A stretch of DNA of 64,000 nt. Source: Pseudorasbora parva. Taxonomy: Eukaryota; Chordata; Actinopteri; Cypriniformes; Gobionidae. The DNA lies in NCBI RefSeq assembly GCF_024679245.1, contig NC_090185.1, forward strand, positions 27,778,926-27,842,925. Reading direction: 5' to 3'. Positions 14,601 to 30,102 of this stretch are shown here, piece by piece; within the stretch, counting starts at the first letter, position 1, and each line of letters begins with the position of its first letter. The notes under the pieces are model-generated. The model saw only the letters and a list, made by a program, of their open reading frames with translations. It made no database searches and was not told the DNA's origin. A program made the position numbers and the translations under genes.

Positions 14601-17127
14601 ATGCTCATTTTTTGAGACAGGAATTTGGGGTTTTCATGAACTTTATGCCAAAATCATCAGTATTAAAACAATAAAAGACCTGAAATATTTCAGTTGGTGT
14701 GCAATGAATCTAAAATATATGAAAGTTTAATTTTTATCATTACATTATGGAAAATAGTGAACTTTATCACAATATGCTAATTTTTTGAGAAGGACCTGTA
14801 TTTTGGCAGTTGCCATGGTTGAACTACTTACTTAAAGTAACTTACTTTAAACTTAGTCTCACAATTACTGGGAGGTGGAAACTTCTTTGCACCTCTCATG
14901 CACCTCCCTCCTTCTTTCTCGTATAAAGCCCTTGCCTTGCAAAATGTAAGGTCACCTACCTGCACTGACAACGCGATGAGATGCCAGTTGCTGAGTCAGC
15001 GCTGACAGATTGGGATCTTTGTGCTGATACATCTGCCAGCGAGATATACCAAGGTGAAACCGGAGCCAAGGCGGATGTGTCTCAGCACTGGTGTTCCAGA
15101 GGATAGGATCATAACCGTCCTCATTAGCACTCATCCTAAGAAAGGGAATCACTTGTGTTTTCACTTAAAGGTGTACTAAGAAATTATGTTTGTTTTGACT
15201 GAGGATAAGGCAGCATCAAGGTTCAAAGTCTTGAACTTCATACATACATTTAGAGGCCAGGATGCAGCTTCGCACAAAAATATATGTTTTTGGTCATGTT
15301 TATCTCGATTCACCATTTGTGAACCAGTTATTCTGAATCATTGGCCCTGTTTACACCTGGTATTAAGAAGCGTTTTTGTCGATTGAATCATAAGTGGACG
15401 ATGGTAAATACAGGTGTAAACAAAGTCTAAAAAGTTGAGCGTGTCCACTTTCGATCACTTCCAGAGGTAGTTGAAAACGCATTTGCAGAGGCGGACAGTA
15501 GTGAAGTATTTTTACTTTCTACTTAAGTAAATTTTTCATGTATATACTTTATCAGTGTTTTTCTTTGGAAAACTTTTACTTCACTACATTCCAAAGCATA
15601 GTATATAATATCATACTTTTTACTGCACTAAATTTCATAAATAAAAGTTGTTGTTTTTTATCTTAAACTCTTAATTAAACATAGTACTTTCTTACTTGTA
15701 CTCAAGTAAAAATTGTATTACTTTTACTTTTACTGTACTACTCAAGCATATGGAGAGAAGCAGCTTTCGTTTCTGCTCTGACAGAAACAAGACCACGTCG
15801 AACCGTGTGTGTGTGTGTGTGTGTAAATAATATTGAGTAATATTAATTGAGTAAATTGAGTAACTTTTACTTGATTAAGTATGCAGCACTACATTTTTAA
15901 TGTAATTAAGTATTAAATTATATTCAATATGAAATGCAGTGCAGTAAAAATCACAATATTTTGTTTTGGAATGTTGTGAAGTAAAAGTTTTCCAAAGAAG
16001 AAAACTGATAAAGTAAATAATTATACTTGAAAATAAAATTACTTGGAAAGTAAAAATACTCCACTACTGTCCGCCGCTGCGCATTTGTCCAGTTTGCTTT
16101 CGTAGTGTAAATGCTGATTTTGCAAATGTTTTTGAACAGCCACAAAAGACGCCTACTCTCCGGCTCCGCGAAAAGATTAGGAGAAGCACGATAGCCAGAC
16201 GGGATTCAAACTTTGTCGGCTGAAGACCCAAGTTTGGACCCAAGACGAAAAACGTACCAAGCGCAATGTTCTCTCACCATTCCTGATTTCTAACACACAC
16301 TCACAGGGTTTGACGTGGTCTTGTTGCTGTCTGACAAGAAACGAAAGCTGCTTCTCTCTTTTCCAATCGCTCCTTTTGCGTTCATTTGTAAATTGCATCA
16401 GCTTATTTTGTCTATTAGAAAGATCTGGGGAAAAAAACATACATTTTCCCACACATCATAGACCCTCCCCTCTAACAAATCAGGACAAAAGTGGTCGAAA
16501 GTGGACAAAAGAGTCTAATTAAAACACCAGGTGTAAAGGGGAAAGTATCTCCCTCGTCTACTTGTGATCCGATCGAACAAAACACATCTTAATACCAGGT
16601 GTAAACAGGACCATTGAAAAGATCTCACTTTAGATCTCACTTTCATCACTATGATTTACAAGTAGGTGTTACTATATCGCCTGGATTAGTAGAACAAGCA
16701 AATCCACATGTAGCCAAAAAAAAAAATTAAAGATGTCATATATTCCTCACCACTGCTGTGCGTTACTCCCTTCCTCTTTTCTTTTCGTTCGTACTTTCAG
16801 CAACAAATCACCATCAGGCACAGGTGGGGTGGGCATATTATACAGCGGGTGGGAGTACAGAGCCTCCAGTTTGGCAAGGTCGTCTGCTGCGCTGTCTATT
16901 TTCACCTCCAGGGTGTCACTTCCTGCAGCAGCCATCGTGTTTGTCGAAGTTGATGTATTCTGAACGAAGAAGCTGATGGAGGTCTGGATGTCAGGGTGCG
17001 AGCGAGGCTCACAAGAAGTGTGGTACGTGGACAGGACAAGTGAAACCACAAGCAAATGCAGACTCAGGAAGACAATTATTAGCCACATACGCAAAGTCTG
17101 TGAACGTCGACGCGTGCATATTCGCAT
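8682..17127 (-). CDS. fam20cl: FAM20C-like secretory-pathway kinase, 10 coding exons, 500 aa
   Basis: Exons: 17127-16751, 15135-14960, 13489-13423, 12069-11977, 11539-11424, 11333-11153, 10848-10739, 9253-9172, 9059-9000 and 8922-8682. All phases agree and give 500 residues. [19 protein letters not shown] is a signal anchor. Family motifs follow in order: [49 protein letters not shown] (about 224-238), [31 protein letters not shown] (Asp377) and HLDNGR (Asp397). FAM20C phosphorylates secreted proteins at Ser-x-Glu in the Golgi. Glu225 stands where pseudokinase FAM20A, as I remember it, has Gln, so an active kinase is inferred. The C-terminal [11 protein letters not shown] resembles FAM20A, so paralogue assignment is less sure than family. 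The start follows an acceptor site (TTTCAG|TACAATG), so the 5' UTR is spliced. A polyadenylation signal (AATAAA, minus) lies at 8601-8596. Confidence 0.9.
9321..9407. repeat. Perfect 41-bp inverted repeat with a 5-nt loop
   Basis: Left arm 9321-9361 (starts ACCTGTATATTTTGTGG) and right arm 9367-9407 (ends CCACAAAATATACAGGT) are exact reverse complements; the loop is TAATT. It lies in the FAM20-like intron between the exons at 10848-10739 and 9253-9172, about 70 bp from the acceptor. Either strand would form one uninterrupted hairpin. A tiny palindromic MITE is the simplest reading; a hairpin precursor RNA is an alternative. Confidence 0.9.
9696..10480 (+). pseudogene. C-terminal fragment of a LINE with restriction-like endonuclease domain
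   Basis: One frame runs from 9699 to 10472 with a single in-frame stop near 9909-9911. The second part holds [10 protein letters not shown], then [20 protein letters not shown]. The PD...E-x-T pattern is that of the restriction-like endonuclease at the C-terminus of R2/R4/NeSL-type LINEs. It is followed by the conserved-looking [16 protein letters not shown]. Such domains nick the target to prime reverse transcription. Reverse transcriptase motifs are absent, so this is a 5'-truncated copy, as is usual for LINEs. It lies in a FAM20-like intron, opposite to that gene. The clade is inferred from the motif only. Confidence 0.65.
10900..11127. repeat. Partial copy of the TTCACCC fold-back family
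   Basis: The right end reads TTTTGGGGGTGAACTATCCCTTTAA, preceded by GAGTGAGTAAATAATGACA, the usual inner sequence of this family. The other arm is not clearly present. It is intronic in the FAM20-like gene, just downstream of the exon ending at 11153. Confidence 0.6.
12315..13154 (-). mobile_element. Degenerate Tc1-like transposon (truncated)
   Basis: The right end is the reverse complement of CACTATATTGCCAAAAGTAT, followed by TA at 13155-13156. On the minus strand, 12894-12613 keeps part of a Tc1 helix-turn-helix domain ([17 protein letters not shown]), and about 12470-12315 matches the middle of the transposase ([23 protein letters not shown]), with stops. The left inverted repeat and the last third of the transposase are missing. 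It lies in the FAM20-like intron between the exons at 13489-13423 and 12069-11977. Confidence 0.75.
13830..14798 (-). mobile_element. Tc1/mariner element with long inverted repeats and a deleted transposase
   Basis: It starts CAGGTCCTTCTCAAAAAATT at 13830 and ends with the complement at 14798, with TA on both sides. The inverted repeats run about 180-200 bp. On the minus strand from about 14470, a transposase N-terminus is readable ([19 protein letters not shown], then a stop, then [25 protein letters not shown]). The catalytic domain has been lost by internal deletion. It is a non-functional derivative in the FAM20-like intron between the exons at 15135-14960 and 13489-13423. Confidence 0.85.
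15343..16612. mobile_element. Non-autonomous DNA transposon with CCTGTTTACACCTGG ends
   Basis: The left end CCTGTTTACACCTGGTATTAAG near 15347 is matched inverted by CTTAATACCAGGTGTAAACAGG near 16588-16610. No transposase is seen inside. A second element (15490-16075) is nested within it. It lies in the first coding intron of the FAM20-like gene. The superfamily is not determined. Confidence 0.65.
15490..16075. mobile_element. Nested MITE with GGCGGACAGTAGTG ends
   Basis: GGCGGACAGTAGTGAAGTA at 15490 pairs with TACTCCACTACTGTCCGCC ending about 16075. The inverted match continues imperfectly inward (TTACTTCACTACATTCCAAA and TTTGGAATGTTGTGAAGTAA). The centre is AT-rich with a short (GT)n. There is no coding capacity. 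Confidence 0.65.
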
Positions 17128-17300
17128 TGTACTGAAATGAGATGGCAAAGAGAATTAATTTCAACTCTACAGTCGTCCGTATTAAAGAATATAAAGCAAA
17201 ACATACCCGGCTCCCAGTTTAAGGTGTTTTCGTCTCCGTCTGCCTGGACTAAAAGGAAGCTGTTTGTCCTTTAGACCTTCATTCCCCTGTTTGCTCCCTT
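17128..17300 (-). promoter_or_regulatory. 5' UTR intron and non-coding first exon of the FAM20-like gene
   Basis: On the minus strand a donor CCGG|GTATGT ends a non-coding exon at 17207. The acceptor TTTCAG at 17133-17132 precedes the ATG by four bases. The promoter should therefore lie above about 17210. No TATA or other core element is obvious. Confidence 0.5.
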
Positions 17301-18461
17301 GCACTCCCTGTTTCTCTCAAACATTACAGAGGAGAGGTGCCAGGTTAGGCTGATCTGAATGGACATGTTTACTTTCCCCCCTGCAATGCCTAGCACACAT
17401 CAGAGCGGCTAATCAGAAGAACCTGTTAGGGGAGTGTGGGGTAAACTGTGACACTTTTTACCAGTTAGCCTCCTACGACTCATCACATTTGTTTACTCTT
17501 TTTCACATTGGTAACTTCTCAAAGACTAAATGTTTGGGAGTATGGCCATGAAAACTTTTAAAATCAGTTTTTATTTAAAAAAAAAAAAACAAAAAAAACA
17601 CACATAGCTCAAATTCATTCTGAATTATTCATTATTACTTTTTTTATTTCATATTATTTATTCATTATTTATAGATTTTTGTCATATGCTTCATATCAAT
17701 AATTCATATAATGCAAATCTATAATGATGTGGGGAGGATTTATTTTCTGTGTGCCAAGAAGCAAAAAAGAAAGGCAGGGACAAGATTATACAAGATAATA
17801 TTTAATAACAAATTGTCCTGTTCCAACTATATAAAAAAAAAATCAGCCAGGGCAGCACTTTAAAATATGTATATTAAATTATGTATAAAAATAATTTAAT
17901 TAATATTATCAAATCCTTTTAAAATAAAATAAAGAAAAGTAAGAAAAAGAAATAGAAAAGAGAGAAAAAAACGTAAAAAAAATTATAATATATTATTTTT
18001 GTATTATATAGTGGGGTAAAAAAAAAGTTCTCCCACTTAAAAAGATGTGAGAGGCATGTAATGTTCATCATAGGTACACTTCAACTATGAGAGACAGAAT
18101 GAGGAAGAAAAAAAAAGAAAATTACATTTTTTACAAATTTATGTGCAAATTATGGTGGAAAATAAGTATTTGGTCACCTACAAAAAAAGCATGATTTCTG
18201 GCTCTCACAGACCTGTAACTTCTTCTTTAAGACACTACGCCGCCAGGGACTCAAATTCCATAGTGCCAGATGTGTCCCCCCTGCTTAAGTCAGTACATGT
18301 CTGGACCCGTCTGAAGTTTGCTAGAGAGCATTTAGATGATCCAGAAGAAGATTGGGAGAATGTTAGATGAAACCAAAATATAACTTTTTGGTAAAAACTC
18401 AACTTGTCGTGTTTGGAGGAGAAAGAATGCTGAGTTGCATATATGCAACTATATTGCACAT

Positions 18462-18507
<46 letters not shown>

Positions 18508-19660
18508 ACACACACATTTTGGTTTTCCATTTTAATAAACAAAAAATATGTTCATGATCATTTTTTTAACTATATGTTGTCAATGATAATATTAATGCTT
18601 TTTATATTAATATAAATGAAACATGAATATTTTAACAATATATTAATGTTAAAATAAAAAAAAATGTTTAAAATGTTATACAATATTCTTATTTTATTTT
18701 GTATTATTCTATTATTCTTGTATTATTCTATTCTCCAATTTTCTAAACATAATGTCATTTACAATCTCGATAATAAAAAGCAGGCCAAAAAAAAATAGTT
18801 GGACTGAACAAACTAATTATGGAATGTTTTCCTTCTTTGAAGTCTTCTTTTCCCCAGTATTCCCTAGTGTTGTTATATGTTTTGACATATAAAAAAAAAG
18901 ATCTGCCATGTAAAATAAAATGCCTTCTAGTCCATTCCGAATCAGGTAGACAGGTGCACAAGTGCTCTTTTGGGTTTAATAATCTCACCCTGTATATCTG
19001 ATGGGGGATCTCCTCACCATGGCAACTCTGAGAAAGATTGGCATGTACATCTCAAGGCGCCCACATTCACAACACATCTAATCGTGTCCCAGCAGATGAA
19101 TAACCCGGAGAACACCTCACACCGCCTGGTGCGTTTGAGATCAAATCTGCATGTTTGCTAATCTTACCTCATGGCATGCGATTGCAAATCAGATACACAG
19201 CAGAAGGGGAAGTGTATTGCATGATATTAAGCCAATGGTGATAGATATATAGATAAATAAACACACAGAAGTGCTTGTACAAATACATAATTAGTTATCA
19301 TTCAGCGTCCTGTATCAGCGGATGGTCCGTTATGCCTGTGCAGGTTGCTAAGTAACAGATTTTAAATGAAGTTGGTCAAAAGGGAGATGCCAGAAGGCCA
19401 AACGATTAAAGCAAAGTTGTTTAGAGAGTGGGAGGCTAAAGCCTTTTCAAGAGTTTTCATTAAGTGCTGCAGACTAAAAGATTGACTGTGGTTTGATAAT
19501 ATGCCAGGCAAGAGGATGCATTTCACCATTTCAAGCTCACATAAGAGGGTTTCTTTTGGGTTTCTTTTTCTTTGCTGGGATTCAGAAAGGGATATACGAT
19601 GAAATTAAATGAGAATCCGCCATCTGTTTTCTAAATGCATGTTATAGATCTAATTGTGAA
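17300..19660. other. Intergenic DNA with Tc1 remnant and (CA)n, no gene
   Basis: The interval is mostly AT-rich low-complexity DNA. At about 18150-18370 there is a Tc1 remnant: a TIR-like GGAAAATAAGTATTTGGTCACC, then on the plus strand transposase-like KSVHVWTRLKFAREHLDDPEEDWENV, truncated. A (CA)n tract spans 18463-18514. Nothing else was recognised. Confidence 0.55.
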
Positions 19661-19663
19661 CAA

Positions 19664-20110
19664 TTAAAGGGTTAATTCACCCAAAATCATCATTTACTTA
19701 CCCTCATGTCGTTCAAAACCCATAAGTTCATTGTTCATCTTCAGAACACAAATATCTGAGAGATTTCTGTCCCTCCATTGATAGCTACGCAACTACCACT
19801 TCAAAAAGTTCATAAAGCTTGAATTTTATATGATGAACAGATTGAATTTAGGCTTTTTTGATTTAAACACTGATCAGCAAACATAAACAGAAGCGTGATG
19901 CGTGAGAACAAACCTCTTGCTGAAGCTCAAACATGCTGCTTAACACGAGAATGAACCTCATTTGCTCTAGCTGAAGATCAAACATGCTGCGCAACACGAG
20001 AATGTACCTCATTTTCTCTTGCTGAAGCTCAAACGTGCTGCGCAACATGAAAATGTACCTCATTTTCTCTTGCTGAAGCTCAAACGTGCTGCGCAACATG
20101 AGAATGTAAA
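19664..20110. repeat. Fold-back family member with internal 51-bp tandem repeat
   Basis: It starts with AGGGTTAATTCACCCAAAATC and CTTACCCTCATGTCGTTC, the family end sequence. Inside, about four copies of a 51-bp unit (GCTGAAGCTCAAACATGCTGC near 19920, 19971, 20022 and 20073) include ACGAGAATGAACCTCAT. The unit is divisible by three, which explains the repetitive minus-strand open frame (MLRSTFELQQEKMRY). The copy at 61384-62349 shares the internal sequence (ACACTGATCAGCAAACATAAAC). Confidence 0.7.
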
Positions 20111-21990
20111 ATTATTTGTTAATTTAGTTCAACAAATGAACATGTTTTACTGTAGAATTTTTACTTGTATTCATTGTGGTGATGCAGTGTCATTCATATT
20201 CATATGCAAATAAGATTTGAAAGCTGCAGTAGAGGAGATTTTAGTTAATAGTGGTGCTTGAAATATAGTGCAGAGCTGTTTTTATTAATTTTGAGACTTA
20301 TTTTCATTTTTTGGAGCTTGACAGCACCTGGAAAAGAGCAGCATGAACATTCTGCTAAACATTTTTTTTTGTGTTTCACAGAAGAAGAAGAAAAGGCTTT
20401 TGGAACAGCATGAAGTTGGTAAATGATGACAAAATTGAGTAAATTATTACTTATTTAGCATAATGTACAATGCCTGATGCACAGGTGACTATACTTTTGC
20501 TGTATGTATGAAAAAGGAGTGCAAAGAAAGGTTACTGTGTTTATATGGGTATGGAGGGCAGTGTAACCTGACAGCAGGTCAGTGTGTGCGTGTGTGTGTA
20601 AACAGATGCTCTGAGCCAGATTTCTACACTCCCTTGTGCAATAATCTGTCAATAAAATGTGCCTCAACAACTCAACATTTGAACCCATGCTCTTTAAAAC
20701 AACTTATATCCTCAACAAACACATAAGCTACATTAAATAAATTAACTGCCCAGACACAGGATGTGGTTTTGACCAAAGGATCGAGGTATTTTTCTCCACT
20801 GACAGCCGTTTAAAAGCATGGCTGGGGAAAGCTACTTTTAAAAGTAATTTTACAATTAGGGATGTGCCTGAAAACAAATATATATTCGGAAAGTCATTTG
20901 TCCCGCCCCTCCTCCACTGTGATTGGACGGCTGGGTAAAAAGTAACTGTGATGAGCGCTGTGTTTTACCCCAAACTGAAGATTCTTTACCTTACCGCCGG
21001 CCGGCAAAAAAGACTGAGAACTTTAGCACGAAATAGACACCCGAGCGCCTCGTTCCTGCCATTTTAAAAACATGGTGCTCCCATTGAAAACAACAGGAAA
21101 AATATGCTAACAAGACAAAAACGCTTTGGTGGACAGATGGCCTTAGTTACTTTTTATGGATAGTAACGAGCTGTTACTTTTGCGTTACGTTTTTTCTCAC
21201 CTAGGCTGTGCTTTCTTAGGTTGTTTTCACACTTGGTCCTTTTCAGGGGTCTGAAAGCGATTTGCGTGATTTTTGGCCCAAATGTGAACACTCCGAACGA
21301 TCTCAGACCCCTTTAAAGCAAACCAAACCGAGACCATCTTGGGAGGTAGTCTGGGTATGGTTGAATTCGAGATCTCAGACTTAAGTTTGACCAATCAGCT
21401 GTGAGCAAAGAAACATACAGTCAAACCAAAAATGAACTGTTCACTGAAAGGTACTTTAGGGAATCAGAAATATCTCTTTAAAAGGCATATGCTCCAAAAA
21501 ACGGTTCAAAAAGGTACAAGAGTTTCACTTCTAATGGGATTTTATTACACAAGACAATGACATAATAGTCATTAATAAAAACAAATACACATTGCAGCTG
21601 TGCAAAATGTACAACTCTTATAAAATATCTGAAGTTTTAAAAACAGATCATACATATTCACATATTCATTAAAAAATAGCATTTTGTCTTATAAAAATAC
21701 TTTATCCTTCAGGAAAAAAAAACACTTAAGTACAGAAATGATAAACAGGACGCACAGAAAGGAGACAGATGGAGAAAAAGAGTGGCAGAGATAGACAATA
21801 AAACCCACAGATGGCCTGCCAGCCAACTGTTAACATGGAGATGAAAACATAAAATGCTACAGTAAAAATGTAATGTACAAAATGATGCACCCTGTTCAGT
21901 ACAGGATATAAAATCAAACAATAAAAAAACATACACACTTGTGGCACATCCATTATAAAGTGTGAAAGCACGTGAAAAGTGAGTTTGCCA
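20110..21990. other. Intergenic / dnal4 3' region, no gene recognised
   Basis: No supported coding region. A transposon-end-like sequence (AGGTTGTTTTCACACTTGGTCC at about 21218) is present without a visible partner. On the minus strand AATAAA at 21546-21541, about 450 nt beyond the dnal4 stop, is a plausible polyadenylation signal. Confidence 0.45.
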
Positions 21991-21999
21991 GTGTTTGAG

Positions 22000-26309
<4,310 letters not shown>

Positions 26310-26780
26310 GATGTTTAGATCTAGAAGAAACATGGACATATTTAAGATATCAGAAATTAGAAACCGGTATCTTTAATACCATGGTATACACACTTTGATA
26401 TGCGTTACTATAGTACAGCAAACGTAACTTACATGTAAAAATGACATTTCTATTATAGGCTCCAATAACATATTTCCATGGTAGCCTACAGTGTGCAAAT
26501 AACGTTAATACCATAGTAATTTTTTGAAAATAGAAATAATATGTAAATGCATATTTTAAAGTGGCTACTAATAGTTCGGCATGCTTATGAAGCGATTATT
26601 AGGTTTGCTTTGGAAAGCGAACAGTATAATATCAGGTAACCTGCTAGCTTGTTAGCACTGTTAGCTCACTTGATTGGCTAGGTCTCTAGCTTTTATTTGC
26701 ATTAAAGTTTTTTCCGCTACCTAAGCATTTAACGTTGCATATTAACTAACGCGGGAAGTCTGAAGAGACATTTACGTACC

Positions 26781-26960
26781 GTAATAAAAGGAAACTCAAG
26801 TTCTATGTGCTTAAACCGACGTCGCTAAGGATACATGTCCACCATAGCAACCACTCCTGCGCGACGCGTCAGCTGAGCGCGTAACCCCGCCTCTCGCTAA
26901 AAGTGTAGCTCGTCGTGATTGGTCCGTGGGCGTGTCTTGAAAACACGTCATACACCGGTA
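26781..26960 (-). promoter_or_regulatory. dnal4 promoter region with CCAAT and GC-rich boxes
   Basis: Above the non-coding first exon (ends 26780) the sequence becomes CpG-rich. A minus-strand CCAAT box (plus ATTGG at 26918-26922) and GC-box-like CCCGCCTC (26886) and GGGCGTG (about 26928) are present. No TATA box is clear. The transcription start is not determined. Confidence 0.45.
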
Positions 26961-26969
26961 TATATAGAA

Positions 26970-28710
26970 TTATTAGTTTTTTTTTAGAATCTTCTTTATT
27001 TCGTAATATCTATTGGGACAAAGCATGGAAAAAAAAGGGGGGGGGGAGCGGCGCCTGTGTTTACTGTGATGATGAAACTGCTTATAAATGATTTTCCAAT
27101 TATATTTTTTTGTTTAAGTTTTGGCAAGTATGCAAAAGTCACGTTATAAGTATATAAATATAATGTATATTTGAAACAATTAAATTGTCCCGAATTGAGT
27201 TGAACCAACTCAATTACATTTCATTGCATGAATTTGTTTTTGTTTTGTTTTTATGAGTTGAAGCTACATATTTTTATTAAATGGAAAACCTGCCCTAAGT
27301 GAAATGGAGTTTGTCCAATCATTTTTTTTTTTTTTTTTTTTTTTTTTGAGTGAATTCACCCAAAATTAATATTATGTTATCATTTATTTGCCTCTGTGTT
27401 ATTCCAAACCTTTAGGCAACATATTGACACATATTTTATCCACAACAAGTAGGCCTAAATGATAGTTGTTGTTTTTTTGTTTTTTTAAACTATCCCTTTA
27501 TGCTCAGTATTTTATGAGTACACACACCAGCTGTGTCATGTCCCCATGTGACCCCACCAACAAAAACATCTGTCTAGATGCTTCATCGGCCCCACTATAT
27601 TCATCTTTTGTTGTTTTCTCTCTCACTTTTTACTGACCTGTATTAAGCGATACATCTGTGCACAGCTGGTGAGTTTGGCCCAGATAACCGTCACACATAT
27701 CTGAGAAATGTCAGCAAGAGTTTATGTTACACTAATGCAGTAGGCCTACTATAATTTTTTTGTGAAATTATCACTTACTTGACCCAATAAAAACATTTGT
27801 TCCTCGTTTCAGTCAAATAAATGGCATGAATTATATGCTATGAAATTTCGCAATAAAGCTCAAATGTGTGATTTGAAATACTGAATACTATCTCTTTTAT
27901 CCCAATTTAATATTCAGGGACAGCATTAAGCTAGCCATTTTTTTAGTATAGGGTATGTAAATGCATTAGGATTTTGCAGCACAGCATTTGATCATCTAAA
28001 AGCTTTCAGTGACTTTCCCAGACAGACCATGCTTTGATTTGTGGATTAGAGGATTTTCAGTTACTAGATAGATTTACAAATAAAAGCAGGGGGAGGGGAT
28101 AATCTAACCTGATTTGAGAAAGAATATAAAGGAGGTTAAGAATGGTACCTTATGAGAAGAATAGGCTTTCAAAATGATGGGAGTCTGGCTGCGTACTGTA
28201 CACAGTTACACTTACAGAGCGTTACTAAAATCGGCACTTTATGAATGTGTCTAACAAATGCTGCAGGGGCTAAAGACCATCCTTGCTGTGATATAATTTT
28301 TTATGTGATTGTGTTTTTGTGTAAGGGTGCCCAGGCGACTTATTTATGATTAATACACTTTGAACATTATTGAAAAGATTCAGTTAATTGAAATGGCAAA
28401 TACAGAGATTGTATGGAGGAGGAAATGCAGCAGGGGAGAAGCATCAGGGGTCAGCGTGATGGAGGGATGATTAACACACATCTATAATTCAGCAGCAGCG
28501 TGAGGAGAGTGGAGGAGAGGATGAGATAGAAGCTCATTCTAAAAATTTAGCCAATTATAATCTCATTGTGCGTACGTACTTATTTTATGTTTTGTTCTGG
28601 AGTGGTTTGAGGTGTATGGGGATAATAAATATAATGTGTACTCTTTTAACAGTCATGATCAAATTTGTTTTGGTGATCACAAATGTTAGGGTGTTTTCAG
28701 ACCATTTTGT
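26970..28710. other. Intergenic DNA with one fold-back family fragment
   Basis: AT-rich intergenic sequence. Around 27345-27500 a fragment of the TTCACCCAAAAATGAAAAT family occurs (GAATTCACCCAAAATTAAT to AACTATCCCTTTA) next to a poly-T run at 27322-27347. A G9 run lies near 27041. No coding exon was recognised. Confidence 0.5.
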
Positions 28711-28712
28711 GT

Positions 28713-29106
<394 letters not shown>

Positions 29107-29109
29107 TAG

Positions 29110-30102
29110 TTCATGACAGATAAAAAGTAAACAATTATACAATTAAACAAGACAATACACTCATATTTATTTTCTTCACCTTTTTAATATTTTCATCCAC
29201 ATTTGTCACAATATCATTTTAGATCCTTGGTGGTGCAAATATGAAGAAGCACTACACTGATATCACAGCCGATCATCAACCAATAGCAAGAGTCAAATAA
29301 ACAGACAGGCACTTCCTTAAGCTTTTCTCTGTGGTGGGGCAACGAGGGCTATACGTATGCAATGCAAAACATGACAAGATGCTAAATACTGATTTACATT
29401 TACATCTTCACAGTGTGTGGGCTGTACACCAGATCTTCAAATTTGTGTGTGACGTTTAAGATACTAAGCTTCAAATAACACATTTTGGTTAAAATATTTT
29501 TGGATCTCAAGAAAATACATTGCAGAGTAAGGACCCATTTCACCAGATGCAAAAATACAAACATTTTAAGACATGTTATGATAAAGACGAGACGTCGCAC
29601 ACCTTTAAGTGCTGCCGGACTGAAATAACAGTGTATTCCAAGGGAAGTGACCCTAAGGGAGCGGTAATAAAAAACAAGACAGGAAAGGGCTGCTCTGGGA
29701 AAGAAGCTAAAGCGCCACATTACACACATCATGAAACAAGAGCAAGACAAGTGCTGTGAGAATGAGCCACATCCATCTTATTAAAAAAAACATTCTCTAG
29801 ATCTGAAGGGGCCACTGTGCGGTAATGCTTTCAGAAGAAGGGCATGAAATAACACAAGCAACACGAGACACAAACAGACCTTCGGCATTACCTCTATCCG
29901 AACAAGCACAACTGCACACACAAACAAATCCCTTCCCTGCAGAAACAAACTCTCAGTGAGAGTGTAGCTCTACGGTAAATGCATTCTGTACCTAGGCCAG
30001 GACCACGGTGCAATTGTCATACATTTCAAGCCTTTTTTTTTTTGTGTCTTATTTACCACCTCCTTAAAAAAGAAAGGTATGAACCCATGATATTAACCCA
30101 GC
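29110..30102 (-). other. Probable 3' UTR and flank of nptxr
   Basis: No other coding region is seen. This follows the nptxr stop codon on the minus strand. AATAAA on the minus strand at 29171-29166 is one possible polyadenylation site, which would imply a 3' UTR near 0.9 kb. That is inference. Confidence 0.4.
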
